Positions 16,402 to 23,552 of a stretch of DNA of 23,552 nucleotides are shown piece after piece. Both the position numbers and the translations under genes were made by a program. The notes beneath the pieces are model-generated. The model worked only from the letters and a program-made list of their open reading frames with translations. It was not told the origin of the DNA and made no database searches. The stretch is from Jaenimonas drosophilae. Lineage: Eukaryota; Euglenozoa; Kinetoplastea; Trypanosomatida; Trypanosomatidae. The stretch is taken from assembly GCA_030849065.1 (NCBI GenBank), contig JASAON010001418.1:1-23552 (forward strand). Direction: 5' to 3'. Numbering within the stretch: position 1 is the stretch's first letter; each line of letters begins with the position of its first letter.

Positions 16402-17781
16402 ATGAGTACAGATGAATGCAGCACCTCACCGCACATAGAATGGGCATCGAAAATTAAGGCACATCATCATCACCTCCACCAAAATTGGCTTCAGAAGGAA
16501 TCCAGTTGTCCATGTGACAGCGACGGCAAAGCAAGTTTCTCAGAGGACATTCAACGATGGAAGGATGCACTTGGTACCCCATGCGAGAGCGCCTCGCGAG
16601 TGGAGTATGCAGAGGCAATGTATTTCCTCGCCACTCGATACTGGAATCCTGAGACTGATAAGCTCAAGCTACAGGAGCCACATCCGCCTTGCAAGCGGAG
16701 CGCAGATGGAGGCGAAGCAATCAAGACGACAGGGGGAGGCAGCTCGTCCGTTGCACAGCACAGTAACTCTGATCTTCAGAGAAAACACTACGATGACCGC
16801 ATCCAGTATTGTCTGGATTGTATCAGCAGTTACTTCATAGGAACGCTTAAGCAAGGAAACTCTGGTGGTGAAGGTGAACTAACTAGTGCGTACGCGACCC
16901 TTCCACTCTCTCTTTCCAGAGCAATAAAACCATTACGACGCGCATTTTTCGAGAAACATCAGCGCATGGCGACACCGCTGGAAATAGATGTGATGATCAA
17001 CGAAGTGCTGGGCAATGCCACCGCACATTCTGGAATGGCTGCAGTGGGGAAATTGCTCCATCTTTCTCACTCATCTGATGCTATGGCTCCAGTGTCGCCC
17101 CCGCTGCACATTCTCGACGTTGGGAGTTGCTACGGCCCATTTTCCGGCAAAGCGCTCCCTCATTCCCGCATTGGTGTTGTTCCACTGCATGTAACATCCG
17201 TTGACCTTGAACCTGCAAAGGTAGCGTGCTCCACGAGCAAGACCAAAGAGGATAAGGGTGAGACAGCCAAGTGTAACACTGGAACGGTGCTCCGTGGGGA
17301 TTGGCTCAGTATATCCTTCTTCGATTTTTTGTGGCCACCACAAGATGAGTGCTTTGAACGAGTACACTTGAGCAAACTTGACGGTCACGACGCTGTGGCA
17401 TCCGTCGCCGTGGGCTCGCTTGATGCTGTCCTGTTCTGCTTGTTGTTGTCGTACCTCCCCTCACCGAGATTGCGTTTCTTAGCTTGCCTAAACGCGTTTT
17501 TGGCCCTGAAAGAGGGTGGCCTTCTTGTGATTGTGAGTACTCGGACCCAAGGTGCACGAAAATCCAATTGGCATGAGCAGTGGGTTCACTCCCTTGAAAC
17601 AATTGGGTTTTCTCGTGTTCATCAAAACATACGTGGGAAGATTGTTGGTATTTCGCTGGAAAAGCGAGGTGATGCTGTTGACGTCTCGTGCCATGAAAAA
17701 CGACAAGAGTGGATAAACCGAATGATGTGTACCAAGGAGGCCAATAATGGCCTTCGCATAACTGCTGACGACGTTTTCTAA
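16402..17781 (+). CDS. SAMTOR/BMT2-family S-adenosylmethionine-dependent methyltransferase-like protein
   Basis: 459 aa. The N-terminal half (about residues 1-230) is polar, with a His-rich patch at 21-26. The C-terminal half is a Rossmann methyltransferase fold closely matching the BMT2/SAMTOR family. ILDVGSCYGPF (237-247) is the SAM-binding loop, SVDLEP (266-271) carries the acidic ribose-binding residue, and GDWLS (299-303) follows. LDAVLFCLLLSYLPSP (340-355) is the family hallmark, and EGGLLVIVST and SLETIGFSRVHQNIRG follow. The final LRITADDVF mirrors the short hydrophobic-acidic end of family members. In yeast, Bmt2 makes m1A in 25S rRNA; in animals, SAMTOR is a SAM sensor that restrains mTORC1. 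Which role applies here cannot be told from sequence. A Lys/Glu-rich insertion (about 276-297) separates the binding motifs. Confidence 0.85.
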   Translation: MSTDECSTSPHIEWASKIKAHHHHLHQNWLQKESSCPCDSDGKASFSEDIQRWKDALGTPCESASRVEYAEAMYFLATRYWNPETDKLKLQEPHPPCKRSADGGEAIKTTGGGSSSVAQHSNSDLQRKHYDDRIQYCLDCISSYFIGTLKQGNSGGEGELTSAYATLPLSLSRAIKPLRRAFFEKHQRMATPLEIDVMINEVLGNATAHSGMAAVGKLLHLSHSSDAMAPVSPPLHILDVGSCYGPFSGKALPHSRIGVVPLHVTSVDLEPAKVACSTSKTKEDKGETAKCNTGTVLRGDWLSISFFDFLWPPQDECFERVHLSKLDGHDAVASVAVGSLDAVLFCLLLSYLPSPRLRFLACLNAFLALKEGGLLVIVSTRTQGARKSNWHEQWVHSLETIGFSRVHQNIRGKIVGISLEKRGDAVDVSCHEKRQEWINRMMCTKEANNGLRITADDVF

Positions 17782-17881
17782 GTCGTGAATATCATCATAA
17801 TGTTAATTGTTCACTGAATTTACTGAGTGTGTGAGTAGAGTGGCATCTTGGGTACTCACATGTCAGAAATGCTGACTCGCT

Positions 17882-17909
17882 CTACTTTTATTTGCGGTTT
17901 TGAAGGCAG
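17882..17909 (+). promoter_or_regulatory. Candidate spliced-leader acceptor
   Basis: A T-rich run (17882-17901) is followed by GCAG (AG at 17908-17909), 50 bases before the ATG at 17960. This supports that ATG rather than upstream TTG codons. Confidence 0.5.
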
Positions 17910-17959
17910 CACTATCCCTTATACGTGAAGGTTGGTCTCTCCATAGTGGCTGGTGCAAC

Positions 17960-18829
17960 ATGGACCTTCACTTATTCGATTTTGATGGGACGTTGTTTTT
18001 TTCACCATCTCCCAATCGCGCTAAGCTCATAAAGACATATGGGAAGGCGCTGACGGACGCTTTGTACTTGCCACTTCAGGCGGGTGGCTTGGCTTGGTTC
18101 CAGAGCTTGTCATCAATGAGTCCACCTGCTGTGCCAGAGAATCCACCCTACGAGAAGTGGTATGTGCAACCAATGGTGGATCACTTGAGACAAATTGCTT
18201 CGACAAAGGAAACTTCAGATGCAAAAGTATACGTCCTTACTGGTCGAGATGTGAAGTACCAACAGAGGATTGAGCATCTCCTAGAGAATGCTGGTCTTCT
18301 ATCACTGTTAGAAGAAACTATTCTCAAGCCCACCGAGGATGCAGGAACAGTGAAGTACAAATTAAACACCATGTTATCATTGATTCGAAAACACAAGCCT
18401 CGCCACGTGTACTACTACGAGGATCGCTTTGAGCAGGGTGGGCGTCTTGGTGAAGGGATCCGACAGCTGCAGCGACAATTGTTTCCAGGTGAGAATCCGA
18501 GTTATTCATTAGAGCTACTTCCTTCATTTCGCACGCCGGATGTGAAAACGAAGCCGCTGCTAAGCATCATGGACTTATGCAATGGAGACAACAAGGCGGT
18601 AAATCGGGCAATGGGACAGGCCACTCGGTGGGTTCAATCTGCAGTGGGTGGCGAGCCTCACGCCAATCTTGATGGCTCAGCTGTGCCAAAGTTCGACTTT
18701 ACGATGTACTTCGTTCCTCCAGAGGCACTGCAGTCCGAAGATATGCTCTCAGAGGAGGAGACAAAGCTCCTTGTGGAGAAGCTCCAGGCAGAACACAACC
18801 TGTTTTCACTTTCTCGGCAGCAACAGTGA
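17960..18829 (+). CDS. HAD-superfamily protein of the Swiss Army Knife RNA-repair type
   Basis: 289 aa. The start MDLHLFDFDGTLFF places HAD motif I (Asp7 nucleophile, Asp9) at the very N-terminus, so the ATG at 17960 is the natural start. VYVLTGRD (about 91-97) is motif II with Thr94, ILKP (about 121-124) follows, a Lys in TVKYKL (about 131-134) may be motif III, and VYYYEDR (about 150-156) supplies the acidic motif IV. The combination of FDFDGTLF with a following Pro-Asn, then LTGR, LKP and YEDR, resembles the HAD domain named in Pfam as HAD_SAK_1, best known from fungi and linked by comparative genomics to nucleic-acid repair. No biochemical role is proven. Membership in the HAD superfamily is secure; the subfamily is moderately sure. 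Confidence 0.78.
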   Translation: MDLHLFDFDGTLFFSPSPNRAKLIKTYGKALTDALYLPLQAGGLAWFQSLSSMSPPAVPENPPYEKWYVQPMVDHLRQIASTKETSDAKVYVLTGRDVKYQQRIEHLLENAGLLSLLEETILKPTEDAGTVKYKLNTMLSLIRKHKPRHVYYYEDRFEQGGRLGEGIRQLQRQLFPGENPSYSLELLPSFRTPDVKTKPLLSIMDLCNGDNKAVNRAMGQATRWVQSAVGGEPHANLDGSAVPKFDFTMYFVPPEALQSEDMLSEEETKLLVEKLQAEHNLFSLSRQQQ

Positions 18830-19001
18830 TGCCACGCAGGGCAACTCAAGAGCGAGATTTTCGCGCCTCTGTGCAAAGACTTCTGGGGCGTTTTGCCTTT
18901 TATTAACAGGACCAATTGCGGCGTGAAGGATAGAAGAAGCGCAGCTGCAGTTTGTTGCAATCAACTCTCGTTGTATGTGGGTGGAGTTTGAGTGCTCGCA
19001 A

Positions 19002-19030
19002 TTTGTTCCTTGTTTTATCGCGTCAATTAG
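19002..19030 (+). promoter_or_regulatory. Candidate spliced-leader acceptor
   Basis: A T-rich stretch (19002-19018) is followed by the AG at 19029-19030, 27 bases before the ATG at 19058. Confidence 0.4.
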
Positions 19031-19057
19031 TTTGAGCCTAGGACAGGGCCTTTACCC

Positions 19058-20161
19058 ATGCGGTCTGCGCTGCTTCCCTCGGCCCTGTGCGTCAGTCCGT
19101 ATCCTCCTGCATCCTCCAGTTCTACCGCTATTCAACACGCGGTTATTACTGCTCCTGACACCTGCGAGAGTTTTAGGCGGTTTGAAGAGGTACGACAAAT
19201 GCATTCGCTCTTGCAGTGTAGTCATCATCAGCGGAATCGATTTCGTCTGGATGACTTTCTTCCAGTGGATTGGTCACACCTATTGGTGGAGTGTAGGCGC
19301 CTGACCACACCGTTGGATTCTGTAAACTTTTCTTCACCAGGGGACCCCACTTCATCGGATTCCTCCATTCGAAATGCTTCCCTCATGCATGTGGTTCATC
19401 GTCACTCAGGTGATTTTTCACCGAATAACTACGTCTACCACCAACTGCAAAAGTTGAAACTTACAGATAGTAGCAATGACTTTACTTGCTTTATTCGAAA
19501 GATGCAATGCACACCTCCGCACATCGAAGATTCCAGAATTGAGAGGCTGATTGATGAATCATCCTGGTGCGACCAAGACCCGCTTTGTAGCAATCCAGAG
19601 GCTCTCTCCCGCTCCGCACAAAACTACAGTGCAACATCTGCTCTTCGTGCAGAATGTGGCATGATGCCCTTTTCCAAGTGTGACTCCAGTATTAGTCCGA
19701 GTTTCTGCTTTTTCCCACACGACGTGGATGTTGCCGCGTGCCTGCCGTATTGCAGCAGATTCTTCTGTGTCGTTGTGAATCTGAAGCCTATTGTTCCCTA
19801 CCACTTAATGGTCGTTCCCCTCCGATGTTTGGGTACGATTCATAGCCTCACTGCGGAGGAAGTTGAGGACTGGGGGCGGACTATGGCCTTATGCATTAAC
19901 GTTCTACGGACTGCTCTGACGAATGAAAGTGAAGATTATAGCTTCAGCGTGGCCATTCAGCAAGGCATTCTGGCAGGTCAGACAGTTCCACACTTGCACA
20001 CACATGTTATTCCGTTTGACTCCAAGGGAAAGCTGGTGAGTGAACCAGAATGTGAGGAGGTTGAACAGCGGAGCCGCCCCCCAAGAACAATCGAAGCGAT
20101 GCGGATGGAGACCAATGTTCTTCGGCCTCTGTTCCAGCAGCACGCAGCCAAGGACATGTAG
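19058..20161 (+). CDS. HIT-domain (Fhit-like) nucleotide hydrolase with long N-terminal extension
   Basis: 367 aa. The C-terminal part (about residues 203-325) is a Fhit-type histidine-triad domain. FFCVVVNLKPIVPYHLMVVP (235-254) parallels the substrate-binding strand of Fhit, and GQTVPHLHTHVIPF (307-320) holds the triad His312, His314 and His316, with His314 the expected catalytic nucleophile. Fhit enzymes cleave diadenosine tri- or tetraphosphate to AMP plus ADP or ATP. Fhit proteins are about 150 aa, so roughly 200 N-terminal residues are extra. They are Ser-, His- and Cys-containing with no recognised domain, but the frame is fully open, which argues they are translated. Met202-Met203 (19661 and 19664) sit just where a normal Fhit would begin, so a short second product is possible. 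Specific substrate not determined. Confidence 0.83.
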   Translation: MRSALLPSALCVSPYPPASSSSTAIQHAVITAPDTCESFRRFEEVRQMHSLLQCSHHQRNRFRLDDFLPVDWSHLLVECRRLTTPLDSVNFSSPGDPTSSDSSIRNASLMHVVHRHSGDFSPNNYVYHQLQKLKLTDSSNDFTCFIRKMQCTPPHIEDSRIERLIDESSWCDQDPLCSNPEALSRSAQNYSATSALRAECGMMPFSKCDSSISPSFCFFPHDVDVAACLPYCSRFFCVVVNLKPIVPYHLMVVPLRCLGTIHSLTAEEVEDWGRTMALCINVLRTALTNESEDYSFSVAIQQGILAGQTVPHLHTHVIPFDSKGKLVSEPECEEVEQRSRPPRTIEAMRMETNVLRPLFQQHAAKDM

Positions 20162-20310
20162 TGCGAACAAAGGACCATCTCATGCCAGTGGTGAATGGTT
20201 TCTTTCCTTCTTACTCTTGCGCTTAATTTGACACTAGCAATTCAGCTGCAATAGCCTGAACCAACAGGCAATCAGGTAGTACTCTACGGATTTTGGAGAA
20301 GTAGCCGCTC

Positions 20311-20330
20311 TGCACTCGTCTTTCTTCTAG
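20311..20330 (+). promoter_or_regulatory. Strong candidate spliced-leader acceptor
   Basis: A compact pyrimidine tract ends in TTCTTCTAG (AG at 20329-20330), leaving a 10-base 5' UTR before the ATG at 20341. Confidence 0.65.
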
Positions 20331-20340
20331 ACACTGCAAC

Positions 20341-21327
20341 ATGATGGAAACACAAGCAACAGTAGCAAAAGTGGCAATCAGAAAGAGGATCCTGAAGCAG
20401 CTCCGTCAATATGCCAGAGAATCTCCTGACGGACTGATTGATGCGTCGCGTCGGGCTTGTCACGAGCTGTTCATTTACCTGCAGAGCAGGTACTTTATGC
20501 GCTTATCGCCTCCACAACAAGTTTTTATCTGCGCATATTTGCCCCTGTTCTATGAACTTGACCTGAGGTTTCTGATGCACCAAGTGTGGATAACCACAGA
20601 AAAGCAACGCAATGAGGTGGAAGCGGTTATCTTTGTTCCTGTAGTTTTGTCTCCAGTCAGGTGCTGTGAAGAGACGCCATGGCTGTCGGAGGGCTCCACG
20701 GAAGAAGACACAGAGCGACTAAAGAGTGCAATGATATTCGTGGAAGTCCGAGATGCTTGCGACTTGACGAACTCATTTGAGGAAACTCCACCGTATGGCA
20801 TCCTAGAGCTGCGACGTAACGTATTGGCAGCGCTTTTCAGGACAACCAGAGATTCTGCTTCAACGGAGCTATCAGATTCTAATTCAGACAGGTTTCGCAG
20901 AGTGATTTGCTGCGAGGAGTGGAGCTCGTTGTTTCCGCATTACTGTCCACCTCCGAATCTTGTCGATGGAAACTGTTCGTCCATCGGCAGAAGCACTCAA
21001 ACCCACACCTCGCTGGTGGTACTGGCTCCAGGTGTGGAGTTTTCACGCACAAGCGGCTCACGGCTAGGGAAAGGTGGTGGGTTTTACGACAGGTTTTTAG
21101 GCTTTCAGCGACGGCATGCTCACTATGCAAATACTCTTGATCCACAGAAATCGGTTCATCCCAATGCAGTGGAGGTGATTGGAGTTGGCTTTGAAACTCA
21201 GATGGTGGACAATTGCGGGGAGGAGGTTCCATTGTGTGTTCACGATGAACCCGTGGATACAGTGGCCAGTGAATGCGGGGTATGGAGGTGCTCGCAAAGT
21301 GAGCACCGCGCGTGCCCTTTGGAGTGA
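20341..21327 (+). CDS. MTHFS: 5-formyltetrahydrofolate cyclo-ligase (methenyltetrahydrofolate synthetase)
   Basis: 328 aa. The enzyme uses ATP to turn 5-formyl-tetrahydrofolate into 5,10-methenyl-tetrahydrofolate, returning folate to the one-carbon pool. Visible family features are the N-terminal basic helix VAIRKRILKQLRQ (11-23), QVFICAYLPLFYELDLRFL (60-78), PPYGILEL (150-157), LVVLAPGVEFSRTSGSRLGK (225-244) running into GGGFYDRFL (245-253), the ATP/folate-binding core, then VIGVGFETQMV (279-289) and HDEPVDTVASE (301-311). The usual length is about 200 aa. The extra residues lie in two polar insertions (about 103-130 and 158-222) that do not interrupt the core motifs. No clear targeting peptide is seen, so it is likely cytosolic, though mitochondrial import cannot be excluded. 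The ATG pair at 20341/20344 follows a strong acceptor. Confidence 0.9.
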   Translation: MMETQATVAKVAIRKRILKQLRQYARESPDGLIDASRRACHELFIYLQSRYFMRLSPPQQVFICAYLPLFYELDLRFLMHQVWITTEKQRNEVEAVIFVPVVLSPVRCCEETPWLSEGSTEEDTERLKSAMIFVEVRDACDLTNSFEETPPYGILELRRNVLAALFRTTRDSASTELSDSNSDRFRRVICCEEWSSLFPHYCPPPNLVDGNCSSIGRSTQTHTSLVVLAPGVEFSRTSGSRLGKGGGFYDRFLGFQRRHAHYANTLDPQKSVHPNAVEVIGVGFETQMVDNCGEEVPLCVHDEPVDTVASECGVWRCSQSEHRACPLE

Positions 21328-21518
21328 AGAGGGTTAGTGTATGTAGTGAGTAACTTAGTCGCGTACACTGTGAACGCTTCACAATTCTGTGTTGCGTTGG
21401 ACTGAATGCTTTTCATTCCCATCAATCTGTGATTGTAGAAGCAGTGGCACAACTCTCAGGTACTTGGGGATTCTCAGGCATCACTTCATCATTTCTTCTA
21501 GTATTGAGCAGTGAGGAA

Positions 21519-21546
21519 CTTCTTTACTTCCTTTAAGTGTGCCTAG
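21519..21546 (+). promoter_or_regulatory. Candidate spliced-leader acceptor
   Basis: A pyrimidine-rich run (21519-21534) is followed by AG at 21536-21537 and 21545-21546, giving a 6- to 15-base 5' UTR before the ATG at 21553. Confidence 0.5.
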
Positions 21547-21552
21547 TAAGCC

Positions 21553-23319
21553 ATGGCCATTACTACACCAGAATACCGTCAGTTCACCCGACAGACGTAT
21601 ATCGCGTCTACGGAGAGAGATGGAGGTCTCAGTCACTTGTGGCACATGAATCGTCTCGCCCACATCCGCCTGGACCCATCACCTGGTATTGAGGGCTACC
21701 GCGAGGTTGACTTTCGTCATCCGGAGGCTATGAGCGACACCCAAGCCCGCCACGTTGATAACCTCATGGGCCGCCACGACCGCTTGGTGAAAGCCAAAGA
21801 GAGAGAGCTCGTGGCTGAAAATAAGACCATCCTTAACCGATTACTGCTGTGTGAGAGTGACAGCCACCGGCTTGCATCGCATCACAACCTCTTCCCGTCG
21901 AAGGAGGAAATGGCTAAGTACGATAAGCTTGATGATCAACTGTTCTTCAAACAACGCGACAGAGAGGAGAAGTTCAAAAAGATGGACAAAGAGAACAAGG
22001 TGCTCCTTCGTCATTTAGTGGAGGTGCAACCTGGTGTGCGCACTGCGAAGGAGCTAGATGCATGGTACCACAACGTGCACAAAAAGCGAGTTCAGACACT
22101 ATCACGCTTTAAGCCCATTGAGCCCTTCGCTGGCGCCAACATCCTTCGACGAGAGTGCAGCGTACGGTTTCCCAATGAACGCCGTGGCTCGAAGTGGGCG
22201 CTTCTAGTGGAGCCTCCGGATGCATTCCGCCCTCCTTTGGTGTGTGGCCGCCCACATCCTCCCATTCCCATATCTGAGGCTGCATTGTCAGCACCGGAGT
22301 CCATTCAGCCGAGCACCACAACGCCTGTGGGGACGACAAACTCAAAACGAGCGCCGTGGCAGGGCATCGCCAAAAACGATATTCCGTTAATGCATTATGC
22401 GAGTGACCTGTCTCTAGTTCATGACGTTGAGTTTGTCACTCCACCTCAGGAAAGTGGATGCACTCGCATGTGGCGTGACGCCATCCGCTCGGCCAGAGAG
22501 AAGTACTCTAACCGAAAGAGAAAGGAACTTCAGGCTGTCAGCTCACGCAGTCCTGACTCACAACTCAACGCTGCAGCTATGAATGACAATGTCACGCGAA
22601 GGTACAGCCAGAGATGGGGCTCATCTACTGAGGATGGCACTCCCAGGACGAAGGGAGACTTCGACACACGTCATCTCGGCAACGAGACATCTCCAAATCA
22701 ACAGCGTATGATGGATGCTGGTGCGCATTTCTTGCATCACAGTTCTCCAGGGTCTGACAAACACCCAACAGAATCACCTGGTGAAACTTCCGGATGGAAT
22801 TCTGAGTTTAATCGGCCACTTCCATCGTCTCAGCAAAGCCCCAGTGAGCTGCGTCAGTTTACGCAGAGATCACATTCTCGATCAATGACGTCAAACAGGG
22901 ATGTGGCTGCTGGCCGTCGAGGGCTCTCAACACAGCAATCAGCGCAAGGCCCACCGTCAAGCGAGTCACGAACGAACGGCGGCTCCCTCTTCCATCCATC
23001 GGTTCCACGAGAGGGCAATGTGGAGTGTGGAGCCTTTGGACAGTCTGGTCACTCAAGCCGGGCTGCAGGATCGTCAATTAGGCAATACACTGCTGAAGAC
23101 GCGGTGGCTGTTCCAGGACACCGAAGCCCCGACACGATGGAAAATCAACGTCCGTCACAACGTGGCCTATCGAAGACCTTTTCTGCGGGCTCAGGTAAGA
23201 GGAATTTTGCGAGTCCGACCGAAGCCGCAACAGCTTCGGATCCATTTGAGGCGATGATGGCCGAATGGAACCGTGCTTCGCGGAAATCGTCAGCTGGGGT
23301 GAAGTACATTCCGTTGTAG
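21553..23319 (+). CDS. CFAP97-domain (hemingway/KIAA1430-like) flagellar protein
   Basis: 588 aa. The N-terminal ~190 residues resemble the CFAP97/KIAA1430 domain. One helical module with AKERELVAENKTILNRLL lies at about 81-98. A second, REEKFKKMDKENKVLLRHLV (137-156), is followed by a conserved-looking Trp-Tyr helix (ELDAWYHNVHKKRVQTLSRF, 167-186). The pattern of a basic helix, 'EN', two or three hydrophobics and a downstream Trp matches animal CFAP97D proteins, which act in sperm flagella or cilia. The remaining ~400 residues are Ser-, Pro-, Gln- and Arg-rich and probably disordered. An axonemal or flagellar-assembly role is inferred from the family. There is no membrane segment, signal peptide or catalytic motif. 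Confidence 0.75.
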   Translation: MAITTPEYRQFTRQTYIASTERDGGLSHLWHMNRLAHIRLDPSPGIEGYREVDFRHPEAMSDTQARHVDNLMGRHDRLVKAKERELVAENKTILNRLLLCESDSHRLASHHNLFPSKEEMAKYDKLDDQLFFKQRDREEKFKKMDKENKVLLRHLVEVQPGVRTAKELDAWYHNVHKKRVQTLSRFKPIEPFAGANILRRECSVRFPNERRGSKWALLVEPPDAFRPPLVCGRPHPPIPISEAALSAPESIQPSTTTPVGTTNSKRAPWQGIAKNDIPLMHYASDLSLVHDVEFVTPPQESGCTRMWRDAIRSAREKYSNRKRKELQAVSSRSPDSQLNAAAMNDNVTRRYSQRWGSSTEDGTPRTKGDFDTRHLGNETSPNQQRMMDAGAHFLHHSSPGSDKHPTESPGETSGWNSEFNRPLPSSQQSPSELRQFTQRSHSRSMTSNRDVAAGRRGLSTQQSAQGPPSSESRTNGGSLFHPSVPREGNVECGAFGQSGHSSRAAGSSIRQYTAEDAVAVPGHRSPDTMENQRPSQRGLSKTFSAGSGKRNFASPTEAATASDPFEAMMAEWNRASRKSSAGVKYIPL

Positions 23320-23552
23320 AAGTGACTGAAACTTCAGAACCCGCTTCCCAGATGTTAGGTGCACTCGTTTAGTTCATGAATGGGATGCCTGTACCCACCG
23401 GGCTCTTATTGGGTCTTGTGAACTCCCCGAGATCGTTGCTTTGAGGAGTGATGCCCAGAGCGGGTGACAACCACGGACTCGGTTCACAAGTTTGGCTCGT
23501 TGCGCCATCACTATCTCGCCGCTCAGCATGATGTATTACTACTGTCTTTTTC
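23320..23552. other. Trailing intergenic sequence
   Basis: This is the 3' UTR of the CFAP97-like gene and the start of the next intergenic region. No coding start is convincing before the window ends. The final pyrimidine-rich bases could begin the next acceptor tract. Confidence 0.5.

Noticed and set aside
18975..19304. Hydrophobic + strand frame of 109 codons before and over the HIT gene
   Set aside because: It overlaps the HIT gene in another frame and the splice acceptor. The hydrophobicity comes from T-rich intergenic sequence.

Overview
The window looks like the 5' part of a directional gene cluster (polycistronic transcription unit) from a kinetoplastid flagellate. Twelve intron-less protein genes all lie on the + strand. 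They are separated by short gaps of about 130-315 bases, and most have a polypyrimidine tract followed by AG a few to about 50 bases before the ATG, as expected for spliced-leader trans-splicing. The gene content fits a flagellated eukaryote (EB1-like, CFAP97-like, EDEM, SAMTOR/BMT2-like). The tight spacing would suit a compact genome such as a bodonid, but the lineage cannot be fixed from the sequence alone. No RNA gene, transposon or CRISPR array was seen.

Layout. Bases 1-1618 hold no credible gene. This stretch is GC-rich and full of G or C homopolymer tracts of 8-11 bases, and it contains a 118-base stretch with no A on the + strand. It is the best candidate for the transcription start or strand-switch region feeding the downstream genes. 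Next come two coiled-coil proteins (1619-3157, 3312-5669) and an EB1-type microtubule end-binding protein (5802-6968), a cytoskeletal group. Three secretory-pathway genes follow: a Stealth-family sugar-phosphate transferase (7186-9495), a five-membrane-span DUF229/alkaline-phosphatase-superfamily enzyme (9728-12307) and an EDEM-like GH47 protein (12622-14550). The last third holds a leucine-rich-repeat protein with an F-box-like N-terminus (14731-16194), a SAMTOR/BMT2-family methyltransferase (16402-17781), a HAD-superfamily protein of the 'Swiss Army Knife RNA repair' type (17960-18829), a HIT/Fhit-like hydrolase with a long N-terminal extension (19058-20161), 5-formyltetrahydrofolate cyclo-ligase (20341-21327) and a CFAP97-domain flagellar protein (21553-23319). 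The remaining 233 bases contain no gene.

How the genes relate. Kinetoplastid gene clusters are usually not functional operons, so neighbourhood is weak evidence. Even so, the Stealth, DUF229 and EDEM genes are three consecutive ER/Golgi glycan-related genes, and the SAMTOR-like and cyclo-ligase genes both touch one-carbon metabolism. Start codons were set at the first ATG after the likely splice acceptor. Several frames stay open upstream through TTG or GTG codons, which were not accepted as starts.
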